Source of the DNA: Hydractinia symbiolongicarpus
Lineage: Eukaryota; Cnidaria; Hydrozoa; Anthoathecata; Hydractiniidae
Assembly (NCBI RefSeq): GCF_029227915.1
Contig: NC_079880.1
Coordinates: 29,259,501 to 29,323,500, forward strand
Length of the DNA stretch: 64,000 bases
Reading direction: 5' to 3'
Shown: positions 1 to 10,484 of the stretch, piece by piece
Layout of the letters: the number at the start of each line of letters is the position of its first letter
Position numbering within the stretch: position 1 is the first letter of the stretch
Position numbers and translations under genes: made by a program
The notes under the pieces: model-generated
The model's input: the letters and a program-made list of their open reading frames with translations, nothing else
Database searches by the model: none
What the model was told of the DNA's origin: nothing

Positions 1-2074
1 TTTGCCGGCGATTAAACCTCTTTCATTAAGCGTCTCATCGAAAATGAAAACATTTTTGAAAACTAAAAGTCTCATTCGTTTTAGTGGTGAAAAAATAACT
101 TAAAAAATCGTTCTGGAAGTGAGTTTACTAACAGGGTACTTTCTTTGTATACATTCGACTATACGGACCGAGTCCGGAATTTACGGGAAATTGCAGGTTT
201 TCGTTTGCCGGCGATTAAACCTCTTTCATAAAGCGTCTCATCAAAAATGAAAACATTTCTGAAAACTACAAGTCTCATGGGTTTTAGTGGTGAAAAAAAA
301 ATTTAAAAAATCGTTCGGGAAATGAGTTTACTCCCCGGGTACTTTCTTTGTATACTTTTGACTATACGGGCCGAGTCCGGGATTTACGGGAAGTCGCGGG
401 TTTTCGTTTGCCGGCGATTAAACTTCTTTTATTCAGCGTGTCATCAAAAATGAAAACATTTTAAAAACTACAAGTCTCATGGGCTTTAGAGGTGAAATAA
501 TAATTTAAAACATCGTTCGGGTAATGCGTTTACACCCTGGGTACTTTCTTTGTATACTTTTGACTATACGGGCTGAGTCCGGGATTTACGGGAAATCGCA
601 GGTTTTCGTTTGCCCGCGATTAAACTTCTTTTATTCAGCGTCTCATCAAAAATGAAAGCATTTTTGAAAATTACAAGTCTCATGCGTTTTAGTGGTGAAA
701 AAATAATTTAAAAAATCGTTCGTGAAATGAGTTTACTCCCTTGGTACTTTCTTTGTATACTTTTGTTTATACGGGCCCCAGTCCGGGGTTTACGGGAAAT
801 GGCGGGTTTTCGTTTGCCGGCGATTAAACCTCTTTCATTAAGCGTCTCATCAAAAATGAAAACATTTCTGAAAACTACAAGTCTCATGCGTTTTAGTGGT
901 GAAAAAATAATTTAAAAAATCGTTCGGGAAGTGAGTTTACTCCCTGGGTGCTTTCTTTGTATACTTTTGACTATACGGGCCGAGTCTGGGATTTACGGGA
1001 AGTCGCAGGTTTTCGTTTGCCGGCGATTAAACTTCTTTTATTCAGCGTCTCATCAAAAATGAAAATTTTTTTGAAAACTACAAGTCTCATGCGTTTTAGT
1101 GGTGAAAAAATAATTTAAAAAATCGTTCGGGAAGTGAGTTTACTCCCTTGGTAATTTCTTTGTATACTTTTGATTATAGGGGCCAAGCCCGGGATTTACG
1201 GGAAATCGCGGGTTTTCGTTTGCCGGCGATTAAACCTCTTTCATTAAGCGTCTCATCGAAAATGAAAACATTTTTGAAAACTACAAGTCTCATGAGTTTT
1301 AGTGGTGAAAAAAAAATTTAAAAAATCGTTCGGGAAATGAGTTTACTCCCTGGGTACTTTCTTTGTATACTTTTGACTATACGGGCCGAGTCCGGGATTT
1401 ACGGGAAGTCGCGGGTTTTCGTTTGCCGGCGATTAAACTTCTTTTATTCAGCGTCTCATCAAAAATGAAAACATTTTTAAAAACTACAAGTCTCATGGGC
1501 TTTAGAGGTGAAATAATAATTTAAAAAATCGTTCGGGTAATGCGTTTACACCCTGGGTAATTTCTTTGTATACTTTTGACTATACGGGCTGAGTCCGGGA
1601 TTTACGGGAAATCGCAGGTTTTCGTTTGCCGGCGATTAAACTTCTTTTATTCAGCGTCTCATCAAAAATGAAAGCATTTTTGAAAATTACAAGTCTCATG
1701 CGTTTTAGTGGTGAAAAAATAATTTAAAAAATCGTTCGTGAAATGAGTTTACTCCCTTGGTACTTTCTTTGTATACTTTTGTTTATACGGGCCCCAGTCC
1801 GGGGTTTACGGGAAATGGCGGGTTTTCGTTTGCCGGCGATTAAGCTACTTTCATTAAGCGTCTCATCAAAAATGAAAACATTTCTGAAAACTACAAGTCT
1901 CATGCGTTTTAGTGGTGAAAAAATAATTTAAAAAATCGTTCGGGAAGTGAGTTTACTCCCTGGGTGCTTTCTTTGTATACTTTTGACTATACGGGCCGAG
2001 TCCGGGATTTACGGGAAGTCGCAGGTTTTCGTTTGCCGGCGATTAAACTTCTTTTATTCAGCGTCTCATCAAAA
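1..2074 (+). repeat. Segment A: 5/6-monomer higher-order repeat, copy 1
   Basis: The marker variant GTAATGCGTTTACACC lies at 521 and 1537, and the GGGCCCCAGTCCGGGG variant recurs at the same 1016-bp spacing (5 monomers). The first bases of the window recur from 1219, giving a second, 6-monomer phase of 1218 bp. The whole segment is found again at 10485-12558. Variant monomers present include CGAAAATG (CpG in place of CAAAAATG), CCCTTGGTAATTTC and TTTGTTTATACGGGCCCC types. The array was already in progress before base 1. Confidence 0.8.
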
Positions 2075-5000
2075 ATGAAAACATTTTTGAAAACTACAAG
2101 TCTCACGCGTTTTAGTGGTGAAAAGATAATTTGAAAAATCGTTCGGGAAATGAGTTTACACCCTGGGTACTTTCTTTGTATACTTTTGACTATACGGGCC
2201 GAGTCCGGGATTTACGGGAAATCGCAGGTTTTCGTTTGCCGGCGATTAAATTTCTTTTATTCAGCGTCTCATCAAAAATGAAAACATTTTTGAAAACTAC
2301 AAGTCTCATGCGTTTTAGTGGTGAAAAAATAGTTTAAAAAGTCGTTCGTGAAATGAGTTTATTCCCTTGGTACTTTCTTTGTATACTTTTGACTATACGG
2401 GCCAAGCCCGGGATTTACGGGAAATCGCGGGTTTTCGTTTGCCGGCGATTAAACTTCTTTTATTCAGCGTCTCATCAAAAATGAAAACATTTTTGAAAAC
2501 TACAAGTCTTATGCGTTTTAGTGGTGAAAAAATAATTTAAAAAATCGTTCTGGAAATGAGTTTACTCACAGGGTACTTTCTTTGTATACATTCGACTATA
2601 CGGGCCAAGCCCGGGATTTACGGGAAATCGCGGGTTTTCGTTTGCCGGCGATTAAACCTCTTTCATTAGGCGTCTCATCAAAAATGAAAACATTTTTGAA
2701 GACTACAAGTCTCATGCGATTTAGTGGTGAAAAAATAATTTAAAAAATCGTTCTGGAAATGAGTTTACTCACAGGGTACTTTCTTTGTATACATTCGACT
2801 ATACGGGCCAAGCCCGGGATTTACGGGAAATCGCGGGTTTTCGTTTGCCGGCGATTAAACCTCTTTCATTAGGCGTCTCATCAAAAATGAAAACATTTTT
2901 GAAAACTACAAGTCTCATGCGTTTTAGTGGTGAAAAAATAATTTAAAAAATTGTTAGGGTTAGAAATGAGTTTACTCACAGGGTACTTCCTTTGTATACA
3001 TTCGACTACACGGGCCAAGCCCGGCAATTACGGGAAATGGCGGGTTTTCGTTTGCCGGCGATTAAACTTCTTTTATTCAGCGTCTCATCAAAAATGAAAA
3101 CAAGTTTGAAGACTACAAGTCTCATGCGATTTAGTGGTGAAAAAATAATTTAAAAAATCGTTCGGGAAATGAGTTTACTCCCTGGGTACTTTCTTTGTAT
3201 ACTTTTGACTATACGGGCCAAGCCCGGGATTTACAGGAAATCGCGGGTTTTCGTTTGCCGGCGATTAAAACTCTTTCATTAGGCGTCTCATCAAAAATGA
3301 AAACATTTTTGAAGACTACAAGTCTCATGCGATTTAGTGGTGAAAAAATAATTTAAAAAATCGTTCTGGAAATGAGTTTACTCACAGGGTACTTTCTTTG
3401 TATACATTCGACTATACGGGCCAAGCCCGGGATTTACGGGAAATCGCGAGTTTTCGTTTGCCGGCGATTAAACCTCTTTCATTAGGCGTCTCATCAAAAA
3501 TGAAAACATTTTTGAAAACTACAAGTCTCATGCGTTTTAGTGGTGAAAAAAATATTTAAAAAATCGTTCGGGAAATGAGTTTACTCCCTGGGTACTTTCT
3601 TTGTATACATTCGACTACACGGGCCAAGCCCGGCAATTACGGGAAATGGCGGGTTTTCGTTTGCCGGTGATTAAACTTCTTTTATTCAGTGTCTCATCAA
3701 AAATGAAAACATTTCTAAAAACTACAAGTCTCATGCGTTTTAGTGGTGAAAAAATAATTTAAAAAATCGTTCTGGAAATGAGTTTACTCACAGGGTACTT
3801 TCTTTGTATACATTCGACTACACGGGCCAAGCCCGGCAATTACGGGAAATGGCGGGTTTTCGTTTGCCGGTGATTAAACTTCTTTTATTCAGTGTCTCAT
3901 CAAAAATGAAAACATTTTTGAAAACTGCAAGTCTCATGCGTTTTAGTGGTGAAAAAATATTTTAAAAAATCGTTCGGGAAATGAGTTTACTCCCTGGGTA
4001 CTTTCTTTGTATACTTTTGACTACACGGGCCGAGTCCGGGATTTACGGGAAGTCGCGGGTTTTCATTTGCCGGCAATTAAACCTCTTTTATTCAGCGTCT
4101 CATCAAAAATGAAAACATTTTTGAAAACTGCAAGTCTCATGCGTTTTAGTGGTGAAAAAATAATTTAAAGAATCGTTCGGGAAATGAGTTTACTCCCTGG
4201 GTACTTTCTTTGTATACTTTTGACTATACGGGCCGAGTCAGAGATTTACGGCAAGTCGCGGGTTTTCGTTTGCCGTCGATTAAACTTCTTTTATTCAGCG
4301 TCTCATCAAAAATGAAAACATTTTTAAAAACCACAAGTCTCATGCGTTTTAGTGGTGAAAAGATAATTTGGAAAATCGTTCGGGAAATGAGTTTACACCC
4401 TGGGTACTTTCTTTGTATACTTTTGACTATACGGGCCGAGTCCGGGATTTACGGGAAGTCGCGGATTTTCGCTTGCCGGCGATTAAACTTCTTTTATTTA
4501 GCGTCTCATCAAAAATGAAAACATTTTTAAAAACTACAAGTCTCATGGGCTTTAGAGGTGAAATAATAATTTAAAAAATCGTTCGGGTAATGAGTTTACT
4601 CCCTGGGTACTTTCTTTGTATACTTTTGACTATACGGGCCGAGTCCGGGATTTACGGGAAGTCGCGGGTTTTCGTTTGCCGGCGATTAAACTTCTTTTAT
4701 TCAGGGTCTCCTCAAAAATAAAAACATTTTTTAAAACTACAAGTCTCATGGGCTTTAGAGGTGAAATAATAATTTAAAAAATCGTTCGTGAAATGAGTTT
4801 ACTCCCTTGGTACTTTCTTTGTATACTTTTGATTATACGGGCCCCAGTCCGGGGTTTACGGGAAATGGCGGGTTTTCGTTTGCCGGCGAATAAACTTCTT
4901 TTATTCAGCGTCTCATCAAAAATGAAAACATGTTTGAAAACTACAAGTCTCATGCGTTTTAGTGGTGAAAAAATAATTTAAAAAATCGTTCGGGAAGTGA

Positions 5001-5167
5001 GTTTACTCCCTGGGTGCTTTCTTTGTATACATTCGACTACACGGGCCAAGCCCGGGATTTAGGGGATATCGCTGGTTTTCGTTTGCCGGCGATTAAACCC
5101 CTTTTATTAAGCGTCTCATCAAAAATGAAAACATTTTTGAAAACTACAAGTCTCATGCGTTTTAGTG
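2075..5167 (+). repeat. Mixed monomers with a local 3-monomer repeat
   Basis: The marker TTTCATTAGG occurs at 2661, 2864, 3274 and 3477, that is, two pairs 203 bp apart separated by 613 bp (3 monomers plus a 4-bp insertion at 2951-2970). The marker CCCGGCAATTACGG occurs near 3020, 3629 and 3832. From about 4200 the monomers are more mixed. Monomers near 2120-2700 resemble 55215-55800, and those near 5036-5160 resemble 55895-56040. No gene or non-satellite sequence is present. Confidence 0.7.
2954..2963 (+). other. Telomere-like TTAGGGTTAG inside one monomer
   Basis: This copy reads TTGTTAGGGTTAGAAATGAG where most read TCGTTCGGGAAATGAG, so the monomer is 207 bp long. The inserted or changed bases make 10 nt matching 1.7 units of the TTAGGG telomere repeat. 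I saw it only once in the window. A chance slippage product is quite possible at this length. Confidence 0.6.
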
Positions 5168-5201
5168 CTGAGAAAATAATTTAAAAAATCGTTCGGAAAA
5201 T

Positions 5202-5323
5202 GAGTTTACTTCCTGGGTACTTTCTTTGCATACTTTTGACTTTACGGGCCGAGTCCGGGATTTACGGGAAATCGAGGGTTTTTGTTTGATTTAAAAAATC
5301 GTTTAAAAAAACGTTCGGAAAAT
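5202..5323 (+). repeat. Short monomer, 122 bp (81 bp net deletion)
   Basis: Spacing between successive GAGTTTAC landmarks falls to 122 bp. The core ...GGGTTTTTGTTTG joins directly to ATTTAAAAAATCG (phase about 106 to about 200, 93 bp lost), followed by an extra 12 bp made by repeating TAAAAAA(T)CGTT. The same compound event is seen at 56058, 57806 and 61786, so all four descend from one event. Confidence 0.85.
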
Positions 5324-5755
5324 GAGTTTACTCCCTGGGTACTTTCTTTGTATACTTTTGACTATACGGGCCGAGTCCGGGATTTACGGGAAATCGCCGG
5401 TTTTCGTTTGCCGGCGATTAAACTTCTTTTATTCGGTGTCTCATCAAAAATGAAAACATTTCTGAAAACTACAAGTCTCATGCATTTTAATGGTGAAAAG
5501 ATAATTTAAAAAATCGTTTTGGAAATGAGTTTACTCACAGGGTACTTTCTTTGTATACATTCGACTATACGGGCCAAGTCCGGGATGTACGGGAAATTGC
5601 GGGTTTTCCTTTGCCGGCGATTAAACCACTTTTATTAAGCGTCTCATCAAAAATGAAAACATTTCTGAAAACTACAATTCTCATGCGTTTTAGTGATGAA
5701 AAAATAATTTAAAAAATCGTTCGGGAAATGAGTTTACTCCCTGGGTACTTTCTTT

Positions 5756-5773
5756 GTATACTTTTGACTATAC
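5756..5773 (+). other. Dyad 1: GTATA / TATAC inverted repeat (shown in the reference monomer)
   Basis: GTATA at 5756-5760 is the exact inverse of TATAC at 5769-5773, with an 8-bp spacer (CTTTTGAC; CATTCGAC in the other common variant). It lies at phase 46-63 of nearly every monomer. The spacer varies between the two forms while the arms are mostly kept. Exceptions are TATATG copies (a CpG to TpG change), GAATAC copies and GAATTC copies. It could be a protein-binding dyad or a small cruciform; no function can be shown from sequence. Confidence 0.7.
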
Positions 5774-5797
5774 GGGTCGAGTCCGGGATTTACGGGA

Positions 5798-5825
5798 AAT
5801 CGCGGGTTTTCGTTTGCCGGCGATT
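5798..5825 (+). other. Dyad 3: AATCGC / GCGATT imperfect palindrome (reference monomer)
   Basis: AATCGC-G-GG at 5798-5806 pairs with CC-G-GCGATT at 5817-5825, around a 10-nt loop: 8 bp with one G-G mismatch. It lies at phase 88-115 and includes the GCCGGC palindrome. Several monomer classes weaken the left arm (AAGTCGC, AAATGGC, AAATTGC, CGCAGG, CGCTGG), so it is less conserved than the right arm GCCGGCGATT. Together with dyads 1 and 2 it gives about 70 bp of nearly continuous short dyad symmetry in each monomer. Confidence 0.55.
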
Positions 5826-6105
5826 AAACTTCTTTTATTCAGGGTCTCATCAAAAATGAAAACATTTTTAAAAACTACAAGTCTCATGGGCTTTAGTGGT
5901 GAAATAATAATTTAAAAAATCGTTTGGGAAATGAGTTTACTCCCTGGGTACATCCTTTGTATACATTTGACTATACGGGCCGAGTCCGGGATTCATGGGA
6001 AATCGCAGGTTTTCGTTTGCCGGCGATTAAACTTCTTTTATTCAGCGTCTCATCAAAAATGAAAACATTTTTGAAAACTACAAATTTTATGCGTTTTAGT
6101 GGTGA

Positions 6106-8161
6106 AAAAAAAATTTAAAAAATCGTTCTGGAAGTGAGTTTACTCACAGGGTACTTCCTTTGAATACATTCGACTATACAGGCCAAGCCTGGGATTTGGG
6201 GGAAATCGCTGGTTTTCGTTTGCCGGCGATTAAACCTCTTTCATTAAGCGTCTCATCAAAAATGAAAACATTTTTGAAAACTACAAGTCTCATGCGTTTT
6301 AGTGGTGAAATAATAATTTAAAAAATCGTTTGGGAAATGAGTTTACTCCCTGGGTACTTTCTCTGTATACTTTTGACTATACGGGCCAAATCCGGGATTC
6401 ATGGGAAATCGCAGGTTTTCGTTTGCCGGCGATTAAACTTCTTTTTTTCAGCGTCTCATCAAAAATGAAAACATTTTTGAAAACTACAAGTTTTATGCGT
6501 TTTAGTGGTGAAAAAATATCTTAAAAAATTGTTCTGGAAGTGAGTTTACTCACAGGGTACTTTCTTTGTATACATTCGACTATACGGGCCAAGCCCGGGA
6601 TTTACGGGAAATCGCGGGTTTTTGTTTGCCGGCGATTAAACCTCTTTCATTAAGCGTCTCATCAAAAATGAAAACATTTTTGAAAACTACAAGTCTCATG
6701 CGTTTTAGTGGTGAAAAAAAAATTTAAAAAATCGTTCGGGAAATGAGTTTACTCCCTGGGTACTTTCTTTGTATACATTCGACTATACGGGCCGAGTCCG
6801 GGATTTACGGGAAATCGCAGGTTTTCGTTTGCCGGCGATTAAACTTCTTTTATTCAGCGTCTCATCAAAAATAAAACATTTTTGAAAACTACAAGTCTCA
6901 TGCGTTTTAGTGGTGAAAAAATAATTTAAAAAATCGTTCGTGAAATGAGTTTACTCCCTTGGTAATTTCTTTGTATACTTTTGATTATACGGGCCAAGCC
7001 CGGGATTTACGGGAAATCGCGGGTTTTCGTTTGCCAGCGATTAAACCTCTTTCATTAAGCGTCTCATCAAAAATGAAAACATTTTTAAAAACTTCAAGTC
7101 TCATGCGTTTTAGTGGTGAAAAAATAACTTAAAAAATCGTTCTGGAAGTGAGTTTACTCACAGGGTACTTTCTTTGTATACATTCGACTATACGGGCCAA
7201 GCCCGGGATTTACGGGAAATCGCGGGTTTTTGTTTGCCGGCGATTAAACCTCTTTCATTAAGCGTCTCATCAAAAATGAAAACATTTTTGAAAACTACAA
7301 TTCTCATGCGTTTTAGTGGTGAAAAAAAAAAATTAAAAAATCGTTCGGGAAATGAGTTTACTCCCTTGGTACTTTCTTTGTATACTTTTGATTATACAGG
7401 CCAAGCCCGGGATTTACGGGAAATCGCGGGTTTTCGTTTGCCGGCGATTAAACCTCTTTCATTAAGCGTCTCATCAAAAATGAAAACATTTTTGAAAACT
7501 AAAAGTCTCATGCGTTTTAGTGGTGAAAAAATAACTTAAAAAATCGTTCTGGAAGTGAGTTTACTAACAGGGTACTTTCTTTGTATACATTCGACTATAC
7601 GGGCCGAGTCCGGGATTTACGGGAAATTGCAGGTTTTTGTTTGCCGGCGATTAAACTTCTTTTATTCAGCGTCTCATCAAAAATGAAAACATTTTTGAAA
7701 ATTACAAGTCTCATGCGTTTTAGTGGTGAAAAAATAATTTAAAAAATCGTTCGTGAAATGAGTTTACTCCCTTGGTACTTTCTTTGTATACTTTTGATTA
7801 TACGGGCCAAGCCCGGGATTTACGGGAAATCGCGGGTTTTCGTTTGCCGGCGATTAAACCTCTTTCATTAAGCGTCTCATCAAAAATGAAAACATTTTTG
7901 AAAACTACAAGTCTCATGGGTTTTAGTGGTGAAAAAAAAAATTTAAAAAATCGTTCTGGAAATGAGTTTACTCCCTGGGTACTTTCTTTGTATACTTTTG
8001 ACTATACGGGCAGAGTCCGGGATTTACGGGAAGTCGCGGGTTTTCGTTTGCCGGCGATTAAACTTCTTTTATTCAGCGTCTCATCAAAAAAGAAAACATT
8101 TTTAAAAACTACAAGTCTCATGGGCTTTAGAGGTGAAATAATAATTTAAAACATCGTTCGG
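6106..8161 (+). repeat. Mixed monomers related to the 21-30 kb repeats
   Basis: The order here (GGGATTCATGGG monomer, AAATAAAACATTTT monomer with a 1-bp loss near 6871, CCCTTGGTAATTTC monomer at 6961, and the A9-11 monomer at about 7321) matches that at 25333-26400 with an offset of 18868 bp. It may be a relative of the source from which the 1488-bp and 7-mer repeats grew. Fusion-like open frames of 121 and 125 codons at 7174-7539 and 7772-8149 arise only because an A-run changed length and kept the frame across one junction. Confidence 0.6.
7193..7205 (+). other. Dyad 2: CGGGC-CAA-GCCCG hairpin (example copy)
   Basis: A perfect 5-bp inverted repeat with a 3-nt loop directly follows dyad 1 at phase 63-75. 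Three common forms exist: CGGGC-CAA-GCCCG, CGGGC-GAA-GCCCG and CGGGC-CGA-GTCCG. The third keeps the stem only as RNA from the + strand, through one G-U pair; on the other strand it would be an A-C mismatch. This suggests, but does not prove, a constraint on a + strand transcript. Recurrent homogenisation of two ancestral types could give the same pattern. Confidence 0.6.
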
Positions 8162-10193
8162 GTAATGCGTTTACACCCTGGGTACTTTCTTTGTATACTT
8201 TTGACTATACGGGCTGAGTCCGGGATTTACGGGAAATCGCAGGTTTTCGTTTGCCGGCGATTAAACTTCTTTTATTCAGCGTCTCATCAAAAATGAAAGC
8301 ATTTTTGAAAATTACAAGTCTCATGCGTTTTAGTGGTGAAAAAATAATTTAAAAAATCGTTCGTGAAATGAGTTTACTCCCTTGGTACTTTCTTTGTATA
8401 CTTTTGTTTATACGGGCCCCAGTCCGGGGTTTACGGGAAATGGCGGGTTTTTGTTTGCCGGCGATTAAACCTCTTTCATTAAGCGTCTCATCAAAAATGA
8501 AAACATTTCTGAAAACTACAAGTCTCATGGGTTTTAGTGGTGAAAAAAAAATTTAAAAAATCGTTCGGGAAATGAGTTTACTCCCTGGGTACTTTCTTTG
8601 TATACTTTTGACTATACGGGCCGAGTCCGGGATTTACGGGAAGTCGCGGGTTTTCGTTTGCCGGCGATTAAACTTCTTTTATTCAGCGTCTCATCAAAAA
8701 TGAAAACATTTTAAAAACTACAAGTCTCATGGGCTTTAGAGGTGAAATAATAATTTAAAACATCGTTCGGGTAATGCGTTTACACCCTGGGTACTTTCTT
8801 TGTATACTTTTGACTATACGGGCTGAGTCCGGGATTTACGGGAAATCGCAGGTTTTCGTTTGCCCGCGATTAAACTTCTTTTATTCAGCGTCTCATCAAA
8901 AATGAAAGCATTTTTGAAAATTACAAGTCTCATGCGTTTTAGTGGTGAAAAAAAAAATTTAAAAAATCGTTCTGGAAATGAGTTTACTCCCTGGGTACTT
9001 TCTTTGTATACTTTTGACTATACGGGCAGAGTCCGGGATTTACGGGAAGTCGCGGGTTTTCGTTTGCCGGCGATTAAACTTCTTTTATTCAGCGTCTCAT
9101 CAAAAATGAAAACATTTTTAAAAACTACAAGTCTCATGGGCTTTAGAGGTGAAATAATAATTTAAAACATCGTTCGGGTAATGCGTTTACACCCTGGGTA
9201 CTTTCTTTGTATACTTTTGACTATACGGGCTGAGTCCGGGATTTACGGGAAATCGCAGGTTTTCGTTTGCCGGCGATTAAACTTCTTTTATTCAGCGTCT
9301 CATCAAAAATGAAAGCATTTTTGAAAATTACAAGTCTCATGCGTTTTAGTGGTGAAAAAATAATTTAAAAAATCGTTCGTGAAATGAGTTTACTCCCTTG
9401 GTACTTTCTTTGTATACTTTTGTTTATACGGGCCCCAGTCCGGGGTTTACGGGAAATGGCGGGTTTTTGTTTGCCGGCGATTAAACCTCTTTCATTAAGC
9501 GTCTCATCAAAAATGAAAACATTTCTGAAAACTACAAGTCTCATGGGTTTTAGTGGTGAAAAAAAAATTTAAAAAATCGTTCGGGAAATGAGTTTACTCC
9601 CTGGGTACTTTCTTTGTATACTTTTGACTATACGGGCCGAGTCCGGGATTTACGGGAAGTCGCGGGTTTTCGTTTGCCGGCGATTAAACTTCTTTTATTC
9701 AGCGTCTCATCAAAAATGAAAACATTTTAAAAACTACAAGTCTCATGGGCTTTAGAGGTGAAATAATAATTTAAAACATCGTTCGGGTAATGCGTTTACA
9801 CCCTGGGTACTTTCTTTGTATACTTTTGACTATACGGGCTGAGTCCGGGATTTACGGGAAATCGCAGGTTTTCGTTTGCCCGCGATTAAACTTCTTTTAT
9901 TCAGCGTCTCATCAAAAATGAAAGCATTTTTGAAAATTACAAGTCTCATGCGTTTTAGTGGTGAAAAAATAATTTAAAAAATCGTTCGTGAAATGAGTTT
10001 ACTCCCTTGGTACTTTCTTTGTATACTTTTGTTTATACGGGCCCCAGTCCGGGGTTTACGGGAAATGGCGGGTTTTCGTTTGCCGGCGATTAAACCTCTT
10101 TCATTAAGCGTCTCATCAAAAATGAAAACATTTCTGAAAACTACAAGTCTCATGCGTTTTAGTGGTGAAAAAATAATTTAAAAAATCGTTCGG
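8162..10193 (+). repeat. 1016-bp 5-monomer higher-order repeat, two copies
   Basis: The marker GTAATGCGTTTACACC occurs at 8162, 8771, 9178 and 9787: spacings 609, 407, 609, so the pair repeats every 1016 bp. The second copy runs into sequence equivalent to 240-1060 of the window (offset 9266) before segment A copy 2 starts, which explains the extra 6-monomer spacing 9787 to 11005. Confidence 0.8.
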
Positions 10194-10484
10194 GAAGTGA
10201 GTTTACTCCCTGGGTGCTTTCTTTGTATACTTTTGACTATACGGGCCGAGTCCGGGATTTACGGGAAGTCGCAGGTTTTCGTTTGCCGGCGATTAAACTT
10301 CTTTTATTCAGCGTCTCATCAAAAATGAAATTTTTTTTGAAAACTACAAGTCTCATGCGTTTTAGTGGTGAAAAAATAATTTAAAAAATCGTTCGGGAAG
10401 TGACTTTACTCCCTTGGTAATTTCTTTGTATACTTTTGATTATAGGGGCCAAGCCCGGGATTTACGCGAAATCGCGGGTTTTCG

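Larger units (their letters stand above)
5711..5913 (+). repeat. Reference 203-bp monomer (phase 1 = 5711)
   Basis: This is a clean, near-consensus copy used here to define phase. Phase 1-6 is A6, phase 7-60 the GAGTTTACTCCCTGGGTAC and GTATAC section, phase 61-115 the GC-rich core, phase 116-203 the AT-rich tail with AAAATGAAAACATTTTTGAA, GTCTCATGCG and TTTTAGTGGTG. Hand counting of my consensus gives 77 G+C of 203 (38%): about 58% in phase 61-115 and about 30% elsewhere. Two short internal repeats matter for rearrangement: CGGGAAAT at phases 12-19 and 83-90 (71 bp apart), and GTCTCAT at phases 134-140 and 171-177 (37 bp apart). This copy differs from consensus at a few sites (GGGTCGAG, CAGGGTC, CATGGGC, GAAATAATAA), so it is a landmark and not a type sequence. 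Confidence 0.9.
5168..6105 (+). repeat. Marker segment B, copy 1 (contains a 122-bp short monomer)
   Basis: This stretch shares an unusual series with about 61750-62688: TGAGAAAATAATTT, TTTGCATACTTTTGACTTTA, the shortened monomer with GTTTGATTTAAAAAATCG, ATTCGGTGTCTC, GGGATGTACGGGAAATTGCG, ACAATTCTCATGC and GGGATTCATGGG. The offset is about 56583 bp. The two copies have a number of point differences, so this duplication looks older than segments A or the 1488-bp units. Confidence 0.7.

Noticed and set aside
727-915. Recurrent 62-64-codon open frames on the + strand (also at 1743, 8368, 9384, 9993, 12227, 13439, 15679, 16282, 22357, 23845, 25333, 33999, 62304, 62507) as a small-protein family
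   Set aside because: They are one satellite monomer read in one frame and stop at the A/T-rich linker (TAATTTAA). The monomer is 203 bp, so the frame shifts at each copy. No start signals, no spacing for ribosome binding and no silent-site bias were seen. Their similarity reflects DNA-level repetition.
5756-5773. Bacterial-type promoter or terminator (hairpin plus T-run)
   Set aside because: The short dyads are not followed by a U-run, and they occur in each of about 315 monomers in what appears to be eukaryotic satellite.
5807-5824. CENP-B box in TTTTCGTTTGCCGGCGAT or in ATCGTTCGGGAAATGA
   Set aside because: The first shares only the TTCGTT part of the mammalian box, lacks the central A and the CGGG at the required distance. 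The second looks like a box with its middle missing. Neither meets the core pattern TTCG-N4-A-NN-CGGG.
7174-8149. Longer open frames of 121-125 codons (7174-7539, 7772-8149, 27451-27828) and 111 codons (11211-11546) as possible genes
   Set aside because: They run through two monomers only because a 1-2 base change in an A or T run at the linker (for example ATAATTTTAA near 11391) removes the usual stop. Products are repeats of the same monomer translation.
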